64,000 nt of DNA from Sphaerochaeta sp. UBA5849 (GTDB lineage Bacteria > Spirochaetota > Spirochaetia > Sphaerochaetales > Sphaerochaetaceae): contig DJGJ01000064.1 in assembly GCA_002432715.1 (NCBI GenBank), positions 4,796 through 68,795 of the forward strand, in the 5' to 3' direction. Position numbers and translations under genes: made by a program. Shown here piece by piece: positions 53,237-61,125 of this stretch. Positions within the stretch are counted from its first letter, which is position 1; each line of letters starts with the position of its first letter. The notes under the pieces were generated by a model that saw only the letters and a list, made by a program, of their open reading frames with translations, searched no databases and was not told where the DNA came from.

Positions 53237-53581
53237 ATGGAACCTGTTTTGATTCTGTCTGTCATCTTCACGTTCATCATCATCATTTCCACCATCGACC
53301 ATCGGTACAATCTCAGAAGGAAGAAGATTGATGCAGCCCTCAGGATGCGGGAGATGGAAATGGGGCTTCCTCCTGGGACCTACAGTTCGACCAAGGTCAA
53401 GAGCGGGAAGAAGCGGAATACGGTGGATTCTTCCTTTACTGAATGGAAGCAGACATCGAACCGGGCTGAGCTGAAGAAGGGCATCGATGATTTGCAGCAG
53501 AGGCTGGCAAATCTGGAAACTATACTGAACAACCGGAAGGCAAAGCCTGAAGGTATGCAAGATAAGGAATGGAAGGAATGA
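53237..53581 (+). CDS. PspB-like membrane protein
   Basis: A 114-residue protein with one N-terminal membrane helix (PVLILSVIFTFIIIISTI), a basic stretch (RYNLRRKKID) and a C-terminal coiled coil (LKKGIDDLQQRLANLETIL). The layout matches PspB, although it is longer than the 74 residues of E. coli PspB. Its place between pspA2 and pspC2 supports the call. AGAGGAAG lies before the ATG. Confidence 0.65.
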   Translation: MEPVLILSVIFTFIIIISTIDHRYNLRRKKIDAALRMREMEMGLPPGTYSSTKVKSGKKRNTVDSSFTEWKQTSNRAELKKGIDDLQQRLANLETILNNRKAKPEGMQDKEWKE

Positions 53582-53586
53582 TTGCC

Positions 53587-53943
53587 ATGGCTACCAAAAA
53601 ATTGTACAGATCCCCTCGGGGAAAGATTTTCGGGGTTTGCACCGGCCTTGCTGAATGGAGGGACCTGCCCGCCGATCCGGTTCGCTTGATTGTTTTCCTG
53701 GTGGTCATTGCCACCGGAGTCTTCCCTGGAGCCTTGATCTACTTGGCTGCAGCACTCTTGATTCCGATGAATCCTGAGTCCTCATACTCCAGCAGCACAA
53801 TCTACAGTGAAGACGAACCCAAGCAGAGCGAAGCGGAACTAAAGGCTGAGTATGAGAGACTGAAGCGCAAGGTTGAGAAAATGGAAAGCGAGATGTTCAA
53901 CAAGGAACGAGATTGGGACGAACGATTCCATCAGGGAAACTGA
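53587..53943 (+). CDS. PspC-domain protein, copy 2
   Basis: A 118-residue protein: an N-terminal PspC domain (KKLYRSPRGKIFGVCTGLAEW, then a membrane hairpin) and a C-terminal coiled coil (LKAEYERLKRKVEKMESEM) that the 67-residue copy 1 lacks. The coiled coil probably contacts PspA or PspB. Start at 53587, six codons into the open frame, because the family begins here. Confidence 0.9.
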   Translation: MATKKLYRSPRGKIFGVCTGLAEWRDLPADPVRLIVFLVVIATGVFPGALIYLAAALLIPMNPESSYSSSTIYSEDEPKQSEAELKAEYERLKRKVEKMESEMFNKERDWDERFHQGN

Positions 53944-53944
53944 T

Positions 53945-54817
53945 ATGCTCAAAGATACCAAGGCCAACAAGGTGTTCCTGATCATCCTGGTCGTCCTGTT
54001 GGCCCTCGGCTTCACCGCAAGCAGAGGGTGGAACGTCCGAAACAGGGACAGCCGCATCAATGAGTCCATTGATTTCGCGACCACCGATTCTCTGAAGGTT
54101 TCCACGATTTCAAACGATATTGTCATTGAGGTGGACAACGCCGCAAAAGGCGCTTCTGTCTCAATCGGAAGAAATGAGTCGGACAGCCTGTCGGTCTCGA
54201 AAACCGGCAGGAGCCTGAACGTGGACGTCAAACCCAAGAAAGCATGGTTTTCCCGTTTCTTCTCCTATTCCCCTTCGGCGCTGGTCATCACCCTGCCTGC
54301 CTCCCGCCTGGACACCCTGGAGCTGTCCAGCACCTCGGCTGATATCAGGCTTCTTCACCCCATCCAGGGCAAGAGCCTGCAAGCAAGGAACACCAGCGGA
54401 GAACTTGACTTCTTGACGCTCACCGCCGAACAGGACATCAAGCTGAGCAGCATCAGCGGCACCATCAAGGGAAGTGAAGTTGTCAGCGGGCAATCAGTTG
54501 AGCTTGCAAGCACCAGCGGCGGCATCGAAGTCCAGCATGTCGAGGCACAAGATGCACAGCTGAAGTCCATCAGCGGCAGTGTCGAGGCAGAGGTGAAGAT
54601 CCTGGACGGCGGGTCGTTGAACGCAGGGTCTACCAGTGGATCTGTACAAATCGATTTGTATCAGAGTTCCGACTTGAAAATCCAAGCTTCCACCACCAGC
54701 GGCCAGATACTCTTCAATGACAAGGATATGGGCAAGAGTGCTGCACTGGAGACCGGAAATGCCAGGAACAAGGTTGTCCTTTCCACCGTAAGCGGAGGGA
54801 TCGAACTCTGGTACTGA
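53945..54817 (+). CDS. DUF4097-type beta-repeat protein of the psp module
   Basis: A 290-residue protein with an N-terminal membrane anchor (VFLIILVVLLALGFT) and an extracytoplasmic right-handed beta structure made of repeats such as ELSSTSADIRL, ARNTSGELDFLT, LSSISGTIKGS, ASTSGGIEVQH, KSISGSVEAEV and AGSTSGSVQID. This is the DUF4097/polymer-forming adhesin-like class often found with PspC or Lia-type stress genes. Function unknown; an envelope-stress sensor or scaffold is plausible. Last gene of the module, closed by a terminator. Confidence 0.85.
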   Translation: MLKDTKANKVFLIILVVLLALGFTASRGWNVRNRDSRINESIDFATTDSLKVSTISNDIVIEVDNAAKGASVSIGRNESDSLSVSKTGRSLNVDVKPKKAWFSRFFSYSPSALVITLPASRLDTLELSSTSADIRLLHPIQGKSLQARNTSGELDFLTLTAEQDIKLSSISGTIKGSEVVSGQSVELASTSGGIEVQHVEAQDAQLKSISGSVEAEVKILDGGSLNAGSTSGSVQIDLYQSSDLKIQASTTSGQILFNDKDMGKSAALETGNARNKVVLSTVSGGIELWY

Positions 54818-54836
54818 ACAACAATCATGCCGATCG

Positions 54837-54862
54837 GCTGTCTCGAAAGAGACAGCTTTTTT
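54837..54862 (+). terminator. Terminator of the second psp module
   Basis: GCTGTCTC, loop GAAA, GAGACAGC, then six T: a perfect 8-base stem. Confidence 0.92.
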
Positions 54863-54916
54863 ATTTGACTAGCAGCTTTCCCATCGGTAGCATACCTATA
54901 TACCAGAGGAGGCACC

Positions 54917-56179
54917 GTGCAGCGTAGTGAAAAGCTTTTGTATCTTCTGACAATCCTTCTGATAACTGCACTCTTCATAACCGGAATGGCGCTGGAAGGT
55001 CCCTTGGAGGTTGTGAAGCAGGTAGTGTCCCTGCAGAAAGAGAGTGCGCGCCTGATCAACGACTTCACCCTCTATGGAATCGGGACGGCCATGTTCAATG
55101 CAGCAAGTGTTGGATCACTGGGCTTGGTACTGGTCTACTTTGCCACAGTCAGTCTTTCAGGCCCCACACTCTCTGCAATCCTGACCATGATGGGCTTCGC
55201 CTTCTTCGGCAACACGCTGCTCAACTGCATTCCCCTCATCCTGGGTGTATGGTTTGCCAGCAAGCTTGCCCGAAAAACCTTTGGATCCTACAGCCTCATC
55301 GCCTTGTTCGGCACCGCCCTCGGGCCCTTGGTTACCTATGTCATGTTCGCCCTCGACCTTCCCTACCATCTCTCCATCCCTCTTGGATTGCTCAGCGGCA
55401 TGCTCGCAGGGTTCATGCTCCCTGCAGTTGCCGGTTCGATGCTGCAGCTCCATCAGGGCTACAACCTGTACAACATCGGCTTCAGCTGCGGATTCATCGG
55501 CCTGTTTGCAGCAAACCTGCTGTTTGCATTGAATAGGATGCAAGCCATCACGGTGACATGGAATACAGCCTTTTCCCTTCCTTTGGTCCTGATTGTTCCC
55601 CTTTTCAGTCTTCTCTTGATGGCAACCGCCCTCATCGTTGACAAGCCCAAGCGAAGCTTCGAAGGTTTTCTTGCAATCCAAAAACTGACCGGACGTCTTC
55701 CCTACGACTTCTTCGATACCGGCTATTTCGGGGGGACACTGCTGAATATCGGCCTGCTTGGATTGCTCTACTGGGCCTACGTGCTCGCAGTAGGCGGACC
55801 GATCAACGGACCGGTGATCGGAGGACTCTTTACCATCATGGCCTTCGGCGGCTTCGGCAAGACCTTGAGGAACACCGTCCCGGTAGTGGCGGGTGTCATT
55901 CTCTCAACCCTGGTATTCGCAAAATCCCCCACCGCCCCAAGCCCCTTGCTTGCCGCCCTCTTCTCCACCACACTCGCACCCATTGCCGGACAGTTCGGAG
56001 TCATCGCCGGCCTGCTTGCAGGCTTCATCCATCTTGTCATGGTGGAAGTGACCGCCTCCTGGCATGCCGGACTCGATCTCTACAACAACGGATTTGCCGG
56101 AGGACTTACCGCCAGCTTGTTCATCGCAATCCTGCAGTGGTACAAAACCAATCGCCCGAAGGAGGATTTCACCACATGA
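54917..56179 (+). CDS. DUF1576 membrane protein
   Basis: A 420-residue polytopic membrane protein with about twelve helices. Two halves are related: GTAMFNAASVGSLGLVLVYF / FFGNTLLNCIPLILGVW / YNLYNIGFSCGFIGLF in the first, and TGYFGGTLLNIGLLGLLYWA / FGGFGKTLRNTVPVVAGV / LDLYNNGFAGGLTASLF in the second. The LYNxGF motif closes each. Family DUF1576, uncharacterised; the inverted-duplicate look suggests a transporter. GTG start with AGAGGAGG 4 bases upstream. Confidence 0.85.
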   Translation: MQRSEKLLYLLTILLITALFITGMALEGPLEVVKQVVSLQKESARLINDFTLYGIGTAMFNAASVGSLGLVLVYFATVSLSGPTLSAILTMMGFAFFGNTLLNCIPLILGVWFASKLARKTFGSYSLIALFGTALGPLVTYVMFALDLPYHLSIPLGLLSGMLAGFMLPAVAGSMLQLHQGYNLYNIGFSCGFIGLFAANLLFALNRMQAITVTWNTAFSLPLVLIVPLFSLLLMATALIVDKPKRSFEGFLAIQKLTGRLPYDFFDTGYFGGTLLNIGLLGLLYWAYVLAVGGPINGPVIGGLFTIMAFGGFGKTLRNTVPVVAGVILSTLVFAKSPTAPSPLLAALFSTTLAPIAGQFGVIAGLLAGFIHLVMVEVTASWHAGLDLYNNGFAGGLTASLFIAILQWYKTNRPKEDFTT

Positions 56180-56568
56180 AACGAAAAGAGTTTCTCGGAC
56201 GACTGATAGGGGAAGTGACGAACTTCCTGCTCGAAGGCAATCCGCTCAGACTTGTTGTCTCCCTGCACCAGGAAGACGATGGTGCGCATATCAGCTTCTT
56301 TGACGATCAGATGAGGTCGGAAGAAGAGATCAAGCGGATTTACAACTCCCTCAATCCCCAGAAGAGCAGACCCGAGCTGGCTGAATACTACGGACTTATG
56401 GCCGGCCATGACATGGCCTGGGACGCAAGGCTGAAACTCATCGGTTGGCAGATCAAGCACGCCAGCGTCGAAAACTCAGACAGCGGACTGAGAATCGACT
56501 TGTGGCTGGGCAGTGATGCTTTCAATTCGGAGCACTTCACCTTGGATAAAAAAGAAAAGAGGAAGTAG
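56176..56568 (+). CDS. Conserved hypothetical protein coupled to DUF1576
   Basis: A 130-residue soluble acidic protein (MKRKEFLGRLIGEVTNFLLE at the start, LWLGSDAFNSEHFTLDKKEK at the end). I do not recognise a family. Its ATG overlaps the DUF1576 stop by 4 bases, so the two are made together and may work together. No membrane segment or metal motif is apparent. Confidence 0.65.
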   Translation: MKRKEFLGRLIGEVTNFLLEGNPLRLVVSLHQEDDGAHISFFDDQMRSEEEIKRIYNSLNPQKSRPELAEYYGLMAGHDMAWDARLKLIGWQIKHASVENSDSGLRIDLWLGSDAFNSEHFTLDKKEKRK

Positions 56569-56672
56569 TGCAACAAATTATAGAATATTTGTTGCATATA
56601 AACCAATATATTTCCGATTTGTTGTATATTCATGCAGAATCTGTTGCATAAATCCAAGATTTTAGCTATCAT
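56569..56672 (+). promoter_or_regulatory. carAB promoter with a four-copy operator
   Basis: Four copies of one 10-base word: TGCAACAAAT (56569-56578, inverted), ATTTGTTGCA (56587-56596), ATTTGTTGTA (56617-56626) and ATCTGTTGCA (56639-56648). The first two form a perfect inverted repeat; the later copies start 30 and 22 bases further on, close to whole helical turns. The promoter is TTGCAT (56644-56649), 17-base spacer, TATCAT (56667-56672). The last copy overlaps the -35, which suggests repression. ArgR or a pyrimidine regulator are candidates. Confidence 0.7.
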
Positions 56673-56700
56673 CCCTACAATGTAAGCGGATGGAGCAACA

Positions 56701-57846
56701 ATGAATACATGCTTTCTACTTCTCGAAGACGGAACCTTATACCAAGGAAGAGGATTTGGAGCGCCGGCTCCGTTGCTTGACGAATCCTTGGTAGCGGCAG
56801 AAGTCGTTTTCAACACCAGCATGACCGGATACCAGGAGATTCTCACCGATCCCTCCTACCATGGACAGATGGTGGTCATGACCTATCCACACATAGGAAA
56901 CTATGGGTGTGAACCGGATTTCGATGAAGGGCTCTCCAGTCCAAGCCCCATCTGTTGTACTGCACTTATCATTCACCAAGCATATGAAGGCCCTCTTCCT
57001 TTGAAGAGGGTCTCTTTAGATGCCTACCTTGCTGGACAGAAAACAGTCGGGGTAACCGACATCGATACCCGCTCCCTCACCATACACCTGAGAAAGCAGG
57101 GTTCACAGAACGCTGCAGTATTCAGAACTACGGACGGAAAGCTTACCGACCAGCAATATCGTCAGGTTCTAGCAAGGCTTGGAGCCTATCCTCATGTCGG
57201 GGAGCTTGACCTCATTGAAGGCTTTGCAACAAGGCAGATGATCAAAGACCCGGTACTGCCCGACCTCCCCAAGAATCCCATACTCAGGTTTGCCGTAGTG
57301 GACTTCGGCATCAAACGTTCGATAATCGCAGAGCTCTACAAGCGCAATGTAGCGGTTACACTCTTCCCTCCTTCCGTTCAGGCCGAAGAGATCCTTGGAA
57401 GCGGTTGCGACGCACTGCTGCTCTCCAACGGTCCCGGAGATCCTGCATTGCTTGGCGATGCAGTAACGATGGCCAAAGAGGTTATGGACTCTCTGCCGGT
57501 CTTCGGCATCTGCCTGGGTCACCAGCTGATCACCTGGGCGCTGGGAGGGAGAACGATGAAAATGAAGTACGGCCACCATGGAGGGAACCACCCCGTCATC
57601 GACATCCGCACCAAAGCCTGCTTTGTCACCAGCCAGAACCACGGCTATGCAAGCGTGGAAGAGTCTCTTCCCTCTGATGTGGAAGTCTGGCTGCGCAACG
57701 CGAACGACAACTCCGTTGAAGGGCTCCATCACACAACCAAGCCCGTCTGCTGTGTACAGTTCCACCCTGAAGCCTCACCAGGCCCCCGGGATGCCTCATG
57801 GATCTTCGACTCTTTCATCCGGACTGCACAGGAGGCAGGAGCATGA
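56701..57846 (+). CDS. carA: Carbamoyl-phosphate synthase small subunit
   Basis: Glutaminase subunit that passes ammonia to CarB. 381 residues: N-terminal domain (YQEILTDPSYHGQMVVMTYPHIGNYG) and a class I amidotransferase with catalytic cysteine in VFGICLGHQL and histidine/glutamate in CVQFHPEASPGP. GGAG lies 5 bases before the ATG. Overlaps carB by 4 bases. Confidence 0.96.
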   Translation: MNTCFLLLEDGTLYQGRGFGAPAPLLDESLVAAEVVFNTSMTGYQEILTDPSYHGQMVVMTYPHIGNYGCEPDFDEGLSSPSPICCTALIIHQAYEGPLPLKRVSLDAYLAGQKTVGVTDIDTRSLTIHLRKQGSQNAAVFRTTDGKLTDQQYRQVLARLGAYPHVGELDLIEGFATRQMIKDPVLPDLPKNPILRFAVVDFGIKRSIIAELYKRNVAVTLFPPSVQAEEILGSGCDALLLSNGPGDPALLGDAVTMAKEVMDSLPVFGICLGHQLITWALGGRTMKMKYGHHGGNHPVIDIRTKACFVTSQNHGYASVEESLPSDVEVWLRNANDNSVEGLHHTTKPVCCVQFHPEASPGPRDASWIFDSFIRTAQEAGA

Positions 57847-60800
57847 GTGCCAGAACCGACATCAAGCGGATTCTCATCATCGGCAGCGGACCGATTGTCA
57901 TCGGCCAAGCGTGCGAATTCGATTACAGCGGGACACAAGCCGTCAAGGCATTGAAGGAAGAGGGGTATGAGGTCATCCTGCTCAATCCCAATCCGGCCAC
58001 CGTCATGACCACTCCCTCCTTGGCCGACAAGGTCTATATGGACCCTTTGAAGGTGGAGTACGTAGAACAAATTTTCCAACGCGAGCAACCCGATGCAATC
58101 CTGACCACCATGGGAGGCCAAAGCAGCTTGAATCTGGCTCTGGAGTTGGACAAGGCAGGCCTGCTTGAGCAGTACAACGTCGAGGTGATCGGCTCCTCCA
58201 TTGCATCCATCAAGCTTGCCGAAGACCGCGGTGCCTTCAAGCAGGTGGTGCAGGACTTGGGCCTTGAGAGTGCAAAAAGCCATGTCGTGCACTCATTGTC
58301 TGAAGCAGAGTCGCTGCTTGAAGGCTTCCCGTATCCTCGAATCATCCGCCCCTCCTACACGCTGGGCGGCATGGGAGGATCAATTGCCGAAAACGAAGAG
58401 GAGTTCCCCGAACTTCTGCTCCATGCCCTTAAGACCAGCCCGACCGGTGAGGCCCTCATAGAAGAGTCCCTCATCGGTTGGAAGGAGTTCGAAATGGAGG
58501 TCATGCGGGACAAGAGCGACAATGCCATCATCGTCTGCTCGATCGAAAACATCGACCCCATGGGAGTCCATACCGGGGACAGCATCACCATCGCACCCAT
58601 CCAGACGCTCGACGACAAGCTTTACCAGAAGATGCGTACTGCTTCCATAGCTATCCTTCGCGCCGTCGGAGTCGACTGCGGAGGCAGCAATGTCCAGTTC
58701 GCCGTCCATCCTCAAACAGACAGGATGGTGGTTATCGAAATGAACCCAAGGGTATCGCGCTCCTCCGCACTGGCCAGCAAGGCAACCGGCTTTCCCATCG
58801 CCCGCTGCTCGGCCAAACTGGCGGTAGGCTATACGCTGGACGAGGTGGTCAATGAAATCACCGGCCAGTCGGTTTCCTGCTTCGAGCCGGTGCTGGACTA
58901 CTGCGCCGTCAAGGTTCCCCGTTTCGAACTGGAAAAATTCCCCCTCCCCTTCTCGGCACTGGGTACCCAGATGCGCAGTGTGGGTGAGGCCTTGGCCTTG
59001 GGAAGAACCGCCTTGGAGGCTTTGAACAAGGCCATCCGGGCCTCGGAACGCAAACTGGAAGGATTGTGTGACTTGGTTGCGGTCGGCCGCTACAGCGAGG
59101 AGGAGGTGGAAAGATTCTTGACAAGCGCCCATCCACTCAGACTCTTATCCGCCTATACCACGCTGGTCAGAAAAGGGCCTTCCAGCCTGCCTATGATCGA
59201 GGAAATCACCAAGTTCGACCGGTGGTTTTTGCACCTGCTGGTGCAGCAGTACGAGCTGGAACAGGAAATCCGCTCCAAGCTCGATTATCAGACCTTGCTG
59301 AAGGCCAAGAAAGCCGGTATCAGCGACCGCCACCTGGCTTTCCTCACCTCACAGAAGCCCCAAGACATAGAACGACTGCGCTTTTCCTACGACATGCACC
59401 CGGTCAATCACCATGTCGACACCTGTGCAGGGGAGTTTGACGCCCTCACACCCTATCTCTATACCACATACGACGAAGTGACTGAGGCACAACCGCTGGG
59501 AAAGGAGGCTGTCGTCATTCTTGCCAGCGGTCCCAACAGGATCGGCCAGGGCCTGGAGTTCGACACCTGCTGCACCCTCGCCTCCCTTGCCTATCGCAAG
59601 CTGGGCAGGAAAACCATCATGGTCAACAGCAACCCCGAAACTGTCTCGACCGACTTCAACATCTCCGACCGTCTCTATATGGAGAGCTTGGCAGCCGAAG
59701 AGGTCAAGGAGATTCTCCGCCTCGAAGGTGCGGCCAAGGTGGTCGTCCAATTGGGAGGACAGACTCCCCTGAATCTTGCCCGGGACCTGCTTCAAGGGGG
59801 GGCGTCTATTGTGGGCACAAGCCTCAAGGGGCTGCTCGATGCAGGAGACCGGGGCAAGTTCTCCGCCCTGGTTGCAGAACTTGGACTCAGGCAACCGAAG
59901 AACCGCAGTGCGAAACGGACCGAGGACATCCTTCCCTTGGCCAAGGAAGTCGGGTTTCCCGTCCTCATCCGGCCCTCCTTCGTCCTGGGGGGACGAGGCA
60001 TGTACATCGTCTACGATGAAGAGGCCTTGCAAAAGCTCACACACCTTGAGGCCAGCGAAGAGGCTCCTGTTCTGGTTGACCAGTTTCTGGAGGATGCCTT
60101 CGAGTACGACCTCGATGCTGTCTGCGATGGGAAGAGTCTCTATATCGGAGGGATTTTACAGCACATCGAAGCTGCAGGAATCCACAGTGGTGACTCGGCT
60201 GCCGTTTTCCCTCCCTACAAATCCAGCCCGCAGATTTTGAAGCAGATGCAGCAGTGGGCGCATAAGCTCGCCCTTGCCTTGGATACCCGGGGGTTGATGA
60301 ACATCCAGTTTGCAGCCAAGGACGGACTGCTCTACCTCATCGAGGTGAATCCGCGCGCCAGCAGGACCATCCCCTTCATCGCCAAGACTTCAGGCGTCGA
60401 CCTCATCGAGGCGGCGGTACGGATCTGGGAGGGGGAGGACTTGGTCGCCCAAGGCCTGGTCAAGCAACAGGGGCTCGTGGCAATGGGAACCTGCAAGACC
60501 GGATGGGCGGTCAAGGAGGCTGTCTTCAGCTTCGACCGCTTCAGTAATGTCGACCCCGCACTCGGGCCTGAGATGCGGTCCACCGGCGAGTCGATCGGGT
60601 TGGGAAAAACCTTCGGGGAAGCCTTTGCAAAGAGCCAGATCAGTGCCGGGAACAAGCTGCCGGTTGCAGGAAAGGTCTTTGTCAGTGTCAACAAGAAGGA
60701 TCGCACCACCATCCTGCCGGTAGTACAGAAGCTGGTGGCCCTGGGCTTTGGAATTGCAGCAACCAAGGGCACTGCCGCCTTCCTCTTCGAGCAGGGCATC

Positions 60801-61052
60801 CTGTGTGAGGTGATGCAGAAAGTCCATGAAGGCAGGCCGAATGTCACCGATTATCTGAAAAGCCGGCAGATCGCCTTAGTGATCAATACGCCGATGGGCT
60901 ACCAGGCGCATGCCAGCGACGATGAGATACGCAGCATCGCCATGCGCCTGAAAATCCCTTATACCACAACCACCAGTGCTGCAACAGCCGCTGTACAGGC
61001 AATCGAATACCTGCAGAAAAAACAGGTTGTCGTTCGTTCTCTCTCCTCCTAG
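57843..61052 (+). CDS. carB: Carbamoyl-phosphate synthase large subunit
   Basis: Makes carbamoyl phosphate for arginine and pyrimidine synthesis from bicarbonate, ammonia and two ATP. 1069 residues in the usual two homologous ATP-grasp halves: IGSGPIVIGQACEFDYSG at the N-terminus and its counterpart ASGPNRIGQGLEFDTCC near residue 560. EMNPRVSRSSALASKATGFP and EVNPRASRTIPFIAKTSG lie in the two catalytic cores, and a C-terminal allosteric MGS-like domain ends the protein. The ATG overlapping the carA stop (ATGA) is chosen, preceded by GGAGG. Confidence 0.97.
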   Translation: MSARTDIKRILIIGSGPIVIGQACEFDYSGTQAVKALKEEGYEVILLNPNPATVMTTPSLADKVYMDPLKVEYVEQIFQREQPDAILTTMGGQSSLNLALELDKAGLLEQYNVEVIGSSIASIKLAEDRGAFKQVVQDLGLESAKSHVVHSLSEAESLLEGFPYPRIIRPSYTLGGMGGSIAENEEEFPELLLHALKTSPTGEALIEESLIGWKEFEMEVMRDKSDNAIIVCSIENIDPMGVHTGDSITIAPIQTLDDKLYQKMRTASIAILRAVGVDCGGSNVQFAVHPQTDRMVVIEMNPRVSRSSALASKATGFPIARCSAKLAVGYTLDEVVNEITGQSVSCFEPVLDYCAVKVPRFELEKFPLPFSALGTQMRSVGEALALGRTALEALNKAIRASERKLEGLCDLVAVGRYSEEEVERFLTSAHPLRLLSAYTTLVRKGPSSLPMIEEITKFDRWFLHLLVQQYELEQEIRSKLDYQTLLKAKKAGISDRHLAFLTSQKPQDIERLRFSYDMHPVNHHVDTCAGEFDALTPYLYTTYDEVTEAQPLGKEAVVILASGPNRIGQGLEFDTCCTLASLAYRKLGRKTIMVNSNPETVSTDFNISDRLYMESLAAEEVKEILRLEGAAKVVVQLGGQTPLNLARDLLQGGASIVGTSLKGLLDAGDRGKFSALVAELGLRQPKNRSAKRTEDILPLAKEVGFPVLIRPSFVLGGRGMYIVYDEEALQKLTHLEASEEAPVLVDQFLEDAFEYDLDAVCDGKSLYIGGILQHIEAAGIHSGDSAAVFPPYKSSPQILKQMQQWAHKLALALDTRGLMNIQFAAKDGLLYLIEVNPRASRTIPFIAKTSGVDLIEAAVRIWEGEDLVAQGLVKQQGLVAMGTCKTGWAVKEAVFSFDRFSNVDPALGPEMRSTGESIGLGKTFGEAFAKSQISAGNKLPVAGKVFVSVNKKDRTTILPVVQKLVALGFGIAATKGTAAFLFEQGILCEVMQKVHEGRPNVTDYLKSRQIALVINTPMGYQAHASDDEIRSIAMRLKIPYTTTTSAATAAVQAIEYLQKKQVVVRSLSS

Positions 61053-61125
61053 GAGCAATTGCCTTTTGGGTTCTCTTACGATAGTATGACAATACTTTAC
61101 AAAGGAGACCCAAGAGGGACTGCGT

